Shown here in pieces: positions 1 through 7,511 of a stretch of 33,125 bases of DNA (its first letter is position 1; the number at the start of each line of letters is the position of its first letter). The DNA is from Nitrospira sp. (GTDB taxonomy: Bacteria; Nitrospirota; Nitrospiria; Nitrospirales; Nitrospiraceae). The notes beneath the pieces are model-generated. The model did not search any database. It was not told the origin of the DNA and worked only from the letters and a program-made list of their open reading frames with translations. Made by a program: the position numbers and the translations under genes. The stretch lies in the NCBI GenBank assembly GCA_016873395.1, contig VGXG01000024.1:1-33125 (forward strand), given 5' to 3'.

Positions 1-374
1 AGCTGCTGCTCAGCAAGCAGGTGGACGAGGTGATTGCGCCGGGCGCCGAAGGGGAGTTCGGCGTCCTGCCCGGCCATTGCCATTTCCTGTCCACGCTGAG
101 GATCGGCGAGCTGCGCTACCGCATCGGCGACGTGACCTCCTACATGTCGGTCCTTTGGGGCTTTGCTGAAGTCACGCCGACGAAAGTGACCCTCCTAGCC
201 GAGGTCGCCGAGAAAGCCGAGGACATCGACGTGGAACGGGCCGCGGCGGCCGTCGAGAAGGCCCAGAAGCGTCTGGAAGTCGGCGGCCTCCCGTCCGAGC
301 TCAAGGAAGCCCAGATCAGCTTGGAAAAAGCCCGCCTCCGCCAGAAGATCGCCGAACGCGCGCAACGCAGATAG
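1..374 (+). CDS. atpC: ATP synthase F1 epsilon subunit, 5' end cut by the window edge
   Basis: This is the C-terminal part of the epsilon subunit of the F1 sector, which sits on the central stalk and couples rotation to catalysis. The reading frame is open from base 3 and starts inside the gene: LLLSKQVDEVIAPGAEGEFG is the typical region shortly after the N-terminus, followed by the hallmark GVLPGH. An N-terminal beta-sandwich is followed by a two-helix C-terminal domain rich in E, K, R and A (about residues 75-120). Only about 15-20 residues should be missing. The rest of the atp operon presumably lies upstream. No terminator is obvious after the stop. Confidence 0.93.
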   Translation, partial: LLLSKQVDEVIAPGAEGEFGVLPGHCHFLSTLRIGELRYRIGDVTSYMSVLWGFAEVTPTKVTLLAEVAEKAEDIDVERAAAAVEKAQKRLEVGGLPSELKEAQISLEKARLRQKIAERAQRR

Positions 375-683
375 CCCTACGTCCCCGGATTAAACCAAGA
401 CTCGGCTGACGAACGGCGGATAGCGGGGTGATGCAGCCTTTCGCTGCCGGCACCTCTCGCAGCATCACGGAGAAGCGGCTGACGAAGGGTGGGCAGTTCC
501 GGCGTCGGCATGATGCCGCGTTGATCACACCGCCACCAGCGTCTTCGACCATCCCGGTCGCCTCATAGGATCGCAAGAGTCCGGCGCCCGGCACCACCTC
601 GGCCTTCGACATCTCGTTCCCGCCATGCCGAACGCCTCCATGCCCAACCCTTCCAGCCGCCAACAAGATAAAAACAAATCAGA

Positions 684-707
684 CGGCAGACCGCTACAAG
701 TCTGTCG
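684..707. repeat. REP-like hairpin, copy 1
   Basis: Eight-base-pair stem CGGCAGAC / GTCTGTCG (one G-T pair) around the loop CGCTACAA. The loop and upstream context match the second hairpin at 850-880, so both are probably copies of one family. Confidence 0.6.
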
Positions 708-849
708 CCTGAACGCTTCGCTCCGTTTGGTGTCTTGCTGCCCGCCGTTCGGTCGCTCTGGGTTATCCGTGCTATCACTCTGAAGGACGCCGCTGCATGC
801 CTCCTGGTGAAAATACCCCTTCCAGCCGAGGCAAAACAAAAAACAGTGC

Positions 850-880
850 GCGGGACAGGTCGCTTACAAACCTGTCCCGC
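850..880. repeat. REP-like hairpin, copy 2
   Basis: Perfect 11-bp stem GCGGGACAGGT / ACCTGTCCCGC with the nine-base loop CGCTTACAA. Loop and preceding sequence resemble copy 1. Such GGGACAGGT palindromes resemble REP sequences mobilised by REP-associated tyrosine transposases. No such transposase gene is present in the window, so the link is inference. Confidence 0.7.
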
Positions 881-927
881 AGGAAGCTCAGACTCAGACC
901 ATACATTTCTGCCCATTATGAGTTACA

Positions 928-984
928 ATGCCCGTAAATCAACCCCCTTATGAATGCCACAACGGGCACATCATGGAGCTCTAA
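928..984 (+). other. Apparent in-frame 5' extension of the next gene, ended by TAA
   Basis: In the same frame as the following PIN-like gene there is an ATG at 928 that would encode MPVNQPPYECHNGHIMEL and then TAA at 982-984, directly before the GTG at 985. The segment contains C-x-x-G-H, which would complete a zinc ribbon with the CPGC and CMSC pairs just downstream. This looks like the true N-terminus interrupted by a nonsense change, or a sequencing error. Alternatively translation simply restarts at 985. Confidence 0.5.
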
Positions 985-2172
985 GTGCTCGTAACACGGG
1001 TTTTGGGTGACTGCCCGGGGTGCGGTGGGAAAAGCAAATTCGGAAACGTATCCGTCCGCGGCAACTTTGTTCTTCGAGGTTGCATGAGCTGCAAGTATAG
1101 GACAACCGTTTCTCTTCCCGCCCTCCGAAAGAAGATTCTTTACCTAGACCAGTTTTTCTTCAGCAGTGCCTTTCACGAACGCGACCCTCGATTTGTGAAG
1201 GCAGCGGCGCGAATCCGTGAGATTTCCGCGATGCAGCTCTTAGTGGCGCCGTTTTCGTCTATTCACGAAGACGAAACTCACCTGTGGCGAGGATACGACG
1301 GCAAAAACAAAGACAATTTAATGGAGTTCATCAAGACTACTTCACGAGGCCATAAGTTCGAACGCAGGCACAACGTCGAACAAACTCAAATCGTCCGAGC
1401 GTTCAAAGCTTTCGTGTCAGAAAAAGGAGAGTCCCACAACCTCCAAGATCGTGATGCTGTTGCTGGAGATATTCATGGATGGGATGACTACTTTAGAATC
1501 GATGTCGGTCGCTACATAGGCGATATTGAGCTAATGCGAGACTTAAAGCGACAGTCCATTGAAAACCTAGTAGACGTTTTCCCAAGCTGGCGGAATTCCA
1601 CCAACACCTTCGAACAAGATGTAGCTGCTGAGGTACGGGCAGCCGCAAAAGGGTACCTAGAATCCTATATTCAACATGCCGCTCGGCTAATTAGCGGCGA
1701 CTATAATGCCTTATTTGATTCGCCAGAAATATCAATGGTAGTCGAGTCGCTCCTACATTGTTTGCCTGATAATGTTCCCCTAGAGGGGCAACTGGAGCGC
1801 ATCGGCGCATTCTTCAAATCCTCGCACTTTTCGGAAGTGCCCTTTATACGGCTTTCAGCGCGGATATATGCAACGCTAAAAGCTATGGTTAAGAGAGGGG
1901 CATATGTAGACCGAGTAGACGCGATACGGCGTTTGAGTGGCTTCTTTTTGGACGTGAAGCATGTTTCCACGTATGCGCCATACTGCGATGCTTTCATAGT
2001 AGATCAAGCAATGGCTTCTATTGTTGCCGATCCACTGGTCGGACTTGAAAGGGCATACGCAGTTAGGGTTTACAGTCTGAATAACTGGGATAAGTTCCTT
2101 TCGTGGTTGGATGGGTTGGAGTCAGCTATGACGCCAGAGCATCGCGCTGGGCTCGTTGCGGCCTATCAGTGA
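985..2172 (+). CDS. Zinc-ribbon protein with a PIN-like body, possible nuclease
   Basis: A 395-residue protein with CPGCGG (residues 10-15) and GCMSCKYR (32-39), a likely zinc ribbon. It is followed by ILYLDQFFFS (about 51-60), an acidic HEDE near 94, and a C-terminal DVKHVSTYAPYCDAFIVD in which spaced Asp residues resemble the acidic metal site of PIN-type ribonucleases. This assignment is tentative. The GTG start has GGAG about 6 bases upstream. An in-frame TAA at 982 blocks a longer product, although codons 928-981 look like the natural N-terminus. The gene is visibly lower in GC than its neighbours and follows two REP-like hairpins, so it was probably acquired horizontally. A defence or RNA-degrading role is possible but not shown. 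Confidence 0.8.
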   Translation: MLVTRVLGDCPGCGGKSKFGNVSVRGNFVLRGCMSCKYRTTVSLPALRKKILYLDQFFFSSAFHERDPRFVKAAARIREISAMQLLVAPFSSIHEDETHLWRGYDGKNKDNLMEFIKTTSRGHKFERRHNVEQTQIVRAFKAFVSEKGESHNLQDRDAVAGDIHGWDDYFRIDVGRYIGDIELMRDLKRQSIENLVDVFPSWRNSTNTFEQDVAAEVRAAAKGYLESYIQHAARLISGDYNALFDSPEISMVVESLLHCLPDNVPLEGQLERIGAFFKSSHFSEVPFIRLSARIYATLKAMVKRGAYVDRVDAIRRLSGFFLDVKHVSTYAPYCDAFIVDQAMASIVADPLVGLERAYAVRVYSLNNWDKFLSWLDGLESAMTPEHRAGLVAAYQ

Positions 2173-2222
2173 AGCGAATAAAGGGGGCAGGAGTCTTTTA
2201 GCCGGGCCGCTCAGGAGGCGAT

Positions 2223-2564
2223 ATGCCGGCGGAGCCGGGCGCAATGAAGAATGAACTTGAAGGCGTCGTGGCGCTGGCCGAGTTGGTCCAGTACCAGCCC
2301 GGCGCGGTCGTCAGTCGTACCATCGTCAAAAAGGCAGCGGGCACCGTCACGGCCTTTGCCTTCGACCAAGGCGAGGGCCTCAGCGAGCACACAGCGCCCT
2401 TTGACGCGCTTGTGCTCATGATTGAGGGCGAGTCTGACATCTCAATCACCGGGGTTCCTCATCGTGTGTCCACCGGCCAACTCTTGCGGCTTCCGGCCGG
2501 TCGGCCGCACGCTCTCAAGGCGGTGACGCGGTTCAAGATGCTCCTAGTCATGGTCAAGGCGTAG
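2223..2564 (+). CDS. Small cupin-domain protein
   Basis: A single-domain cupin of 113 residues. EHTAPFDALVLMIEGE (about 59-74) is the first conserved motif and LPAGRPHALKA (about 90-100) the second, with His and Glu in the positions that bind a metal in active family members. An excellent Shine-Dalgarno AGGAGG (2213-2218) lies 4 bases before the ATG at 2223, which fixes the start. Small cupins of this kind bind metals, sugars or small aromatic ligands, and the substrate cannot be read from the sequence. It stands alone, about 50 bases after the PIN-like gene and convergent with the heme protein that follows. Confidence 0.85.
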   Translation: MPAEPGAMKNELEGVVALAELVQYQPGAVVSRTIVKKAAGTVTAFAFDQGEGLSEHTAPFDALVLMIEGESDISITGVPHRVSTGQLLRLPAGRPHALKAVTRFKMLLVMVKA

Positions 2565-2732
2565 CGTTCTATAATCAGAGGAGAGAACAGGGACGCCTTT
2601 TCTAGGCTTTCTTATAGGACGAGCCAGTCGCGGAGCGCTTGATCAAGTTTCGACAGATCATGTGCCGAGAAGCGTTCAAAGGCGAAAATCCACCGTCCAC
2701 GCGGAACACCTCGACTTTTGGCCAGATGAACG

Positions 2733-3323
2733 CTATGGCCCCAGCGGGATCGTAATCACAATTGCGCCCATGACGTCGTTGGCTTTGAAATCGCGCTTGG
2801 GGCTCTTGGGGTGGGCGTTGTGGCAGCCGATGCAGGCCTGGGCGACCGCTCGGTCTGCGTAGATCGCCTGGAACTGCTGCGTCCCGCCGCTGGTGACAAT
2901 CCCGCTGTACCGACGTTCCGGGTTGGCCCGGACATCCTCCAACCCCTTGCGTTCGAACTCGGTCGTAGCCGCATTCTGGGGGTTGATCGGCCACAGACCG
3001 ATCAGGCGATACTGGACTCTGGTCCCGGTCAGCGACGCCAGCTCGCTGGACTCTTTCAAAAACTGGGCGGGTAACGGCAAGGTGTGAGAGCTCCGCCAGT
3101 CCTCCGACGCCACGATCTTGCCTTTCTTCTGCAGCCGTTCCACGACCTGGATCGTGTAGAAGGTCCGGTCCGCCTCGATGACGGCATGCAGATAGTCGGC
3201 GACCGTCTCCAGCGGAACGCCGCCCTGCGTCTCGGCCCTCGTTCCCTCGACCGGGAGACCCCAGAGTCCCGCGGCTGCCACGACACCGATCACCATCCCC
3301 CACAATCGTCCTCTACCAGACAT
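2733..3323 (-). CDS. Single-heme c-type cytochrome, DUF3365 (Tll0287-like)
   Basis: A 196-residue exported protein. An N-terminal hydrophobic segment (about 8-24) ends near an AxA-like site, then comes a PAS-like DUF3365 domain with the single c-heme motif CIGCH at 164-168, followed by HNAHPKSP and DVMGAIVI. The family is thought to sense redox state or carry electrons in the periplasm. The ATG at 3323 follows a GGGGG ribosome-binding stretch. A longer in-frame extension upstream lacks a signal peptide at its own N-terminus and was rejected. A paralogue sits at 10517-11095 with the same order of motifs. The gene is divergent from the pseudouridine synthase, with about 125 bases between them. 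Confidence 0.88.
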   Translation of the reverse strand: MSGRGRLWGMVIGVVAAAGLWGLPVEGTRAETQGGVPLETVADYLHAVIEADRTFYTIQVVERLQKKGKIVASEDWRSSHTLPLPAQFLKESSELASLTGTRVQYRLIGLWPINPQNAATTEFERKGLEDVRANPERRYSGIVTSGGTQQFQAIYADRAVAQACIGCHNAHPKSPKRDFKANDVMGAIVITIPLGP

Positions 3324-3448
3324 GGCGTACCCCCTTTTCACCGGACCGGCCTCCACGGTTCTGGCCCTCATCTTATGCTTTTTCAGGCGAAGAAGATACT
3401 CATTCTCCCTCCCCTTCATATTGCCGAACGAAGCTGCTACTCTACGCC

Positions 3449-4450
3449 GTGCATACGCAACCCATGTCCCGCGCCATTCAGACGGCCCCATCGGAGTTCG
3501 TCGTAACCTCGGGCGAATCGCCCAAGCGGCTCGATGTGTTTCTCGCCAATCGCGAGCCGGACTTGTCCCGTTCGGCGCTCCAGCGGCTGATCACCGACGG
3601 CCGCATTCGGATCAATGACCAGGCTGTCAAGCCCAGCCAGAAGATCAAGCCGGGCGACCGGATCACGCTGGAGATTCCACGGCCGGAGCCGCTGGAGATC
3701 AAGCCGGAGCCGATCCCGCTGGATATCCTTTTCGAGGACGACTCGCTCGTGGTCCTGAACAAGCAGGCCGGCCTGGTCGTGCATCCGGCGCCGGGGCACT
3801 GGTCCGGCACCCTCGTCAATGCGCTGCTGCACCACTTCGATCGGCCCGGCGGCTCTCTCTCCACGATCGGCGGGAAGGAGCGGCCCGGGCTGGTGCATCG
3901 GCTGGACAAAGAAACCTCCGGCGTCATGGTGGTGGCGAAGACCGACCAGGCCCATCGGTCTTTGGCCGCCCAGTTCAAGCTTCACAGCATCACGCGTGTC
4001 TACGAGGCGCTGGCTTGGGGTGTGATCAAGAAAGCCGAGGGGGCCATCGAGCTGGCCATCGGACGGGATACGAAGGAGCGCAAGAAGTTCTCAGCCCGCA
4101 CGGCCAAGCCGAAGTCCTCGTCAACGGGTTACAAGGTCATTCGCCGACTCGGCAAACAAGCCACGCTGGTCGAGCTGTTCCCCAAAACCGGCCGCACGCA
4201 CCAGATCAGGGTCCACCTGGCTGCCCTGGGCCATCCGGTGCTGGGCGATCCGACCTATGGCGGCCGCAAAGTGAAGGCCTTGGACCTTGTCACGATCCCG
4301 CGCGTGATGCTGCATGCGCGCACGCTGGGGTTCGTGCATCCATCGACCGGCCGGTCACTGACGTTCACGGCCCCACGCCCGTCGGACATGGAAGCGGTGG
4401 TGCGGACCTTGACAGGCGGGGATGGGCACGGTATGTCTCACGCTCGTTGA
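3449..4450 (+). CDS. rluD: 23S rRNA pseudouridine synthase of the RluA/RluD family
   Basis: A 333-residue RNA-modifying enzyme that converts selected uridines to pseudouridine. An N-terminal S4 RNA-binding domain (KRLDVFLANR through GRIRINDQAVKPSQKIKPGD, about 26-72) is followed by the catalytic domain with the family signature HRLDKETSGVMVVAKT, which contains the catalytic Asp. Further downstream are GRTHQIRVHL and GHPVLGDPTYGG. The S4 domain and length fit RluD or RluC better than RluA or TruC. The frame can start at GTG 3449 or at ATG 3464 (MSRAIQ...), and the sequence does not decide between them. Confidence 0.92.
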   Translation: MHTQPMSRAIQTAPSEFVVTSGESPKRLDVFLANREPDLSRSALQRLITDGRIRINDQAVKPSQKIKPGDRITLEIPRPEPLEIKPEPIPLDILFEDDSLVVLNKQAGLVVHPAPGHWSGTLVNALLHHFDRPGGSLSTIGGKERPGLVHRLDKETSGVMVVAKTDQAHRSLAAQFKLHSITRVYEALAWGVIKKAEGAIELAIGRDTKERKKFSARTAKPKSSSTGYKVIRRLGKQATLVELFPKTGRTHQIRVHLAALGHPVLGDPTYGGRKVKALDLVTIPRVMLHARTLGFVHPSTGRSLTFTAPRPSDMEAVVRTLTGGDGHGMSHAR

Positions 4451-4455
4451 GCGGC

Positions 4456-4911
4456 ATGGTCAAGGCAGTGATTCTCAGGCGGGAGTCTATGGAGACGGGC
4501 GAAGCCCTGGATTTGATCGGCAGCCTGGTGGCGGCGCTCAAGGGCTATACGGCGAAATTACCCGCTGTGGTGCACCTTGCGGCCATGCCAGGCGGGCTCA
4601 AGCCCCAGCCGGAAGCGGTCACCGCGTACGAACAGGTTGTCTATCGGTTCCGATCACAGGCCGCCGCGTCGGCCTTCAAGCGGCTCAGCGAGCCACTGAT
4701 CGACTCGCTGGAAGCGTTTGAAGCGGGAGAAATCCTCAAGGCCGTGCAGCCGCTCCTGCTGGCGCTCGATCTCCTGGAGCTCATGCAGCGCGAGAAAACC
4801 ATCGCCGTCGCGCCGGCCGAGGAAGGCCGCCTGCGCGATTATCGCGCCGCGCTCCACCGCATGATGCCGGGCAAGGAACCGGAACTGGAAGGGGCAGGGA
4901 AAGGACTGTAA
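4456..4911 (+). CDS. Hypothetical protein, helical
   Basis: A 151-residue protein of unknown function beginning 5 bases after the pseudouridine synthase stop, so probably cotranscribed with it. It is predicted to be mostly helical, with no membrane segment, cysteine pair or recognised motif. The C-terminal part is rich in Leu and Glu. An alternative in-frame ATG at 4489 (METGEALDL) is equally plausible. The same frame stays open upstream through the rluD gene in a different register, but that region is an antisense-free shadow and was not counted. Confidence 0.65.
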   Translation: MVKAVILRRESMETGEALDLIGSLVAALKGYTAKLPAVVHLAAMPGGLKPQPEAVTAYEQVVYRFRSQAAASAFKRLSEPLIDSLEAFEAGEILKAVQPLLLALDLLELMQREKTIAVAPAEEGRLRDYRAALHRMMPGKEPELEGAGKGL

Positions 4912-4921
4912 GATTTGGGGA

Positions 4922-5015
4922 AGCTGTCAGCCATCAGCTCTCAGCCATCAGGTTCGGAGAAAGGTCATCGAATCGAGAGGTCCGTCTGTAGAGCTGAGCG
5001 CTGACGGCTGATTGC
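4922..5015. repeat. Palindromic heptad repeat (CAGNNNN words)
   Basis: The left arm (4922-4952) consists of head-to-tail 7-bp words CAGCCAT, CAGCTCT, CAGCCAT, CAGG. The right arm (4993-5015) has the reverse-complement form GCTGAGC, GCTGACG, GCTGATT. A 40-base spacer separates them. The architecture matches the repeats at 6543, 7425 and the AGTC/GACT family, but the words differ. Confidence 0.75.
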
Positions 5016-5020
5016 TTAAG

Positions 5021-5200
5021 TCAGTGGCCCATTTTCGGACCGGCTGCATTGGCGCCGACCGTGACCAGCTTGAATCGCACGGTCTGTTGGCAGTGGGGAC
5101 AGGTCATGCTGATCGTGTTTTCGTCGAGCATCTGGATCTGCTCATCCTTGACCCACATGAGCTTCGTGCACTTGGGACAGGCTCGGACTTGCGTCGCCAT
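5021..5200 (-). CDS. Small zinc-ribbon protein
   Basis: A 59-residue protein starting MATQVRACPKCTKLMWVKDE. It has two Cys pairs, CPKC near residues 8-11 and CPHC near 35-38, spaced as a treble-clef or zinc-ribbon structural site. The C-terminus is short and ends AAGPKMGH. Length and spacing fit a stand-alone zinc ribbon. The partner is unknown. It is divergent from the acetyltransferase at 5287. It is one of several small zinc-ribbon proteins in the window. Confidence 0.75.
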   Translation of the reverse strand: MATQVRACPKCTKLMWVKDEQIQMLDENTISMTCPHCQQTVRFKLVTVGANAAGPKMGH

Positions 5201-5286
5201 CGATCGACCTCAACGATGATTCATCTGCGCACCGAGACAAACATCAGGCCCTACTCTAATACAAGGGAGCCGTCTCTCTCAAGAGC

Positions 5287-5700
5287 ATGATCACGTTTTC
5301 GGAACGCAAGGATTTCGATCCGGCCCAACTCCTTCGGCTCTATGCCCAGGCTCCCTGGGCCCAGGAGCGCACCCGGGAAGACATCCGCGAGATGCTGGCC
5401 CAGACGGACCTGGCCATCTCGGTCTGGGAGAGTGATCGCCTGGTTGGGTTCGGCCGGGTCCTGACCGACTATGTCTATCGGGCTTCGATCTGGGACGTGA
5501 TCGTGGACGAAGCCTACCAGGGCCAGGACATCGGCAGCGAGATTATGCAGCGCATCCTGCACCACTCGTCGCTGAAACGCGTGGAACTGTTCTGGCTCTG
5601 CACCAGGGACAAACAGGCCTTTTACGAGAAGCTGGGCTTCAGCGCGAACGAGCAGACCGGCATGGTGTGGGACAGAGCAAAGCACGCCAAACCGCAGTGA
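5287..5700 (+). CDS. GNAT family N-acetyltransferase
   Basis: A 137-residue single-domain GNAT enzyme that would transfer an acetyl group from acetyl-CoA to an amine. LVGFGRVLTDYVYRASIWDVIVDEAYQGQDIGSEIM covers strand 4, strand 5 and the acetyl-CoA pyrophosphate loop, with QGQDIGS in place of the usual Q/R-x-x-G-x-G/A. KQAFYEKLGF near the C-terminus is the conserved last motif. The substrate is unknown. The gene is convergent with the znu-type operon, with only about 14 bases between stop codons. Confidence 0.88.
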   Translation: MITFSERKDFDPAQLLRLYAQAPWAQERTREDIREMLAQTDLAISVWESDRLVGFGRVLTDYVYRASIWDVIVDEAYQGQDIGSEIMQRILHHSSLKRVELFWLCTRDKQAFYEKLGFSANEQTGMVWDRAKHAKPQ

Positions 5701-5714
5701 TGACCGATGACTCA

Positions 5715-6536
5715 TTACCCGACCGTTACCCGCCGGAGCCGTTTGGGAGAGAGCAGGACGGAGAGAAAGAAGAGCGTCGTCGCCAGGAGGACAATGGCGG
5801 GGCCTGACGGCAGGTCCCACACGTAGGAAAGCAGCACCCCGCCGACCGCCGAGGCCACCCCGATCGTCACCGCGTAGGCCGTCATGCGGGAGAGGCTGTG
5901 GGTGAGCTGGTAGGCGGTTGAGGCCGGAATCAAGATCATCGCAAAGACCAGAATCGCGCCCACCGTCTTGAGCGACACCACGACCGTCAGCGCCACCAGC
6001 GTCAGCAGTAGGTAAAAGATGCGCCGCGCCGGCACGCCAGAGGCTTCGGCCATTTCCTGGTCGAAGGCGATAAAATACAGCTCCTTGGAGAAGGCGAGCA
6101 GGACTCCCATGACGATCAGGCTCAACAGGAGAATTGCGCGGAGTTCCTCCGGCGTCACCGACAGGACGCTCCCGAACAAGTATCCGTAGACTTCGGCGTT
6201 GTACCCCTTCATCAGCCCGATGAACAGGATGGCCAGCGCCATCGTGGCGGTGTAGAGAATCCCGATCGAGACGTCCAGCTTCATCCGCCCCTGCTCTTCC
6301 ATCACGCCGGTGATCCAGACCGTCACCAGCCCGAACACCACCGCCAGCGGCAAGGGCGGCAGCCCGACCAGGTAGGCGAACGCGACGCCGGCAAAGGCTG
6401 CGTGGGCGGTCCCCGCCCCGACAAACGCCAGCCCGCGCAGGACGACGAACACGCCGATCACGGAGCAGACCGCCCCGACCAGCGCCGCCGCCAGCAGCGA
6501 GCGCTGCATGAACTCGTATGCGAGCATCTCGACCAT
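5715..6536 (-). CDS. znuB: Metal ABC transporter permease, ZnuB/MntB family
   Basis: A 273-residue inner-membrane protein with about eight hydrophobic segments. It starts MVEMLAYEFMQRSLLAAALVG and carries the family features RGLAFVGAGTAHAAFAGVAFAYL near the N-terminus and TVGAILVFAMILIPASTAY in the C-terminal half. It forms the channel of a zinc or manganese importer with the ATPase at 6634-7416 and the binding protein at 7512-8489, all on the same strand in the order binding protein, ATPase, permease. The choice between zinc and manganese rests on family resemblance only. A palindromic heptad repeat fills the gap to the ATPase gene. Confidence 0.9.
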   Translation of the reverse strand: MVEMLAYEFMQRSLLAAALVGAVCSVIGVFVVLRGLAFVGAGTAHAAFAGVAFAYLVGLPPLPLAVVFGLVTVWITGVMEEQGRMKLDVSIGILYTATMALAILFIGLMKGYNAEVYGYLFGSVLSVTPEELRAILLLSLIVMGVLLAFSKELYFIAFDQEMAEASGVPARRIFYLLLTLVALTVVVSLKTVGAILVFAMILIPASTAYQLTHSLSRMTAYAVTIGVASAVGGVLLSYVWDLPSGPAIVLLATTLFFLSVLLSPKRLRRVTVG

Positions 6537-6542
6537 AGAGCC

Positions 6543-6627
6543 GGGCTAGGGGCGAGCGGCGAGCGGCAAGAGGCGACCACTGATCGGATTCATTAAGCCT
6601 CTAGCCACTTGCCTCTAGCCTCTCGCC
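6543..6627. repeat. Palindromic heptad repeat (GGCNAGN words) between znuC and znuB
   Basis: The left arm (6543-6576) reads GGCTAGG, GGCGAGC, GGCGAGC, GGCAAGA, GGCGA. The right arm (6595-6627) is the reverse complement of GGCGAGA, GGCTAGA, GGCAAGT, GGCTAGA. The arms are 7-bp head-to-tail words and can fold on each other. It lies inside the transporter operon. Confidence 0.8.
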
Positions 6628-6633
6628 ATTCCT

Positions 6634-7416
6634 TTACCGGTGATGGTGATAGTCCTCGACAATCACGAGATCCTTCTCCGTGATCACGAGGTCCTTCCCA
6701 TACACTTGCCGCAGCAGGTCCGGCCGCAGCACCTCGTCCGGCGGGCCGGCTGCGTAGAGACGGGTCTTGAGCAGCACGAGCCGGTCCACGTGGGGTCGAA
6801 TCATGTTGATGTCGTGGGTGATCAGCAGGATCGTCAGCTTCAGGTCCTGATGGAGGCGCCGGATCAGATCGACCACGCTGTGCTGGGTGGTGATGTCGAT
6901 GCCGGTGGTCGGTTCGTCCAGCAGCAAGACCTCCGGTTGTTGCGCGAGAGCCCGTGCGATGAAGACCCGCTGCTGCTGGCCGCCTGACAAGCCTCCCAGC
7001 GCGCTGTCCCGGTGGTCCTGCATTCCCACGTTGTTCAAGGCGTCCAACGCGATCTCGCGGTCCCGCCCGGTTGGTCTCCGGAAGAGGCCCAGCGCCCCGT
7101 AGCGGCCCATCATGACAGCCTCCAGCACCGTGATCGGGAAGTTCCGGTCCAGGGTTCCCTTCTGCGGGAGATAGCCGATGCGGGCCCGATGGTGGCAGCG
7201 CAGTTCCTGGCAGGCGCAGTCGAAGATCTGCAGGCTGCCCCCCATCGGCTCCATGAGTCCCAGGACCGCCCGGCAGAGGGTCGTTTTCCCCGACCCGTTC
7301 GGCCCGATCACCCCGACGAATTCCCCTTCGGCGATGTCCAGCGAGATGTCCTGCAAGGCAATGACGCCGGGGAACCCGAAGGTGGCGTGGGCGAAGCGGA
7401 TGATGGTCTTGGTCAT
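6634..7416 (-). CDS. znuC: Metal ABC transporter ATP-binding protein
   Basis: A 260-residue ATPase that powers metal import. Walker A is GPNGSGKT (about 38-45), the Q-loop lies at GYLPQK, the ABC signature is LSGGQQQR, Walker B is LLLDEPT and the switch His is in LLITHD. The C-terminus ends in DYHHHR, a short His cluster that might bind metal. Start ATG at 7416. It sits between the permease and binding-protein genes of the same operon, about 95 bases from each, and both gaps are filled by palindromic repeats. Confidence 0.93.
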   Translation of the reverse strand: MTKTIIRFAHATFGFPGVIALQDISLDIAEGEFVGVIGPNGSGKTTLCRAVLGLMEPMGGSLQIFDCACQELRCHHRARIGYLPQKGTLDRNFPITVLEAVMMGRYGALGLFRRPTGRDREIALDALNNVGMQDHRDSALGGLSGGQQQRVFIARALAQQPEVLLLDEPTTGIDITTQHSVVDLIRRLHQDLKLTILLITHDINMIRPHVDRLVLLKTRLYAAGPPDEVLRPDLLRQVYGKDLVITEKDLVIVEDYHHHR

Positions 7417-7424
7417 GGTTCAGG

Positions 7425-7499
7425 AAAAGTCGGAAAGTCGAAAGTCTTAACGTCTTCGGACTTGACGACTTGATGACTTTAAGACTTGAAGACTTTTGA
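7425..7499. repeat. Palindromic octad repeat (AAGTC / GACTT words) between znuA and znuC
   Basis: The right part is a run of 8-bp words GACTTGAC, GACTTGAT, GACTTTAA, GACTTGAA, GACTTTTG. The left part has the complementary AAAGTCGG, AAAGTCGA, AAGTCTTA. It is like the heptad palindromes nearby but has a period of 8. Confidence 0.75.
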
Positions 7500-7511
7500 C
7501 CGGCTTTCGGC

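Larger units (their letters stand above)
375..927. other. Gap of about 550 bases without a convincing gene
   Basis: No frame here shows recognisable protein features. The segment holds two related hairpins (684-707 and 850-880), each preceded by a similar stretch (CCCTTCCAGCC followed by an A-rich run). This suggests two diverged copies of one small intergenic repeat. A 45-codon plus-strand frame at 431-568 and longer minus-strand frames were seen but carry no motif, ribosome binding site or neighbour support. Confidence 0.6.

Noticed and set aside
431-568. 45-codon plus-strand ORF in the first gap
   Set aside because: No ribosome binding site, no motif and unusual Arg/Pro-rich composition.
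2606-2737. Minus-strand stretch after the DUF3365 gene whose translation ends in HDLSKLDQALRDWLVL
   Set aside because: It looks protein-like but has no start codon with a ribosome binding site and no recognised family. It could be a gene remnant but cannot be supported.
4015-4455. Open frame overlapping rluD and continuing into the small gene at 4456
   Set aside because: It lies in another frame of a well-recognised rluD gene. Only the part after 4456 is free of overlap.
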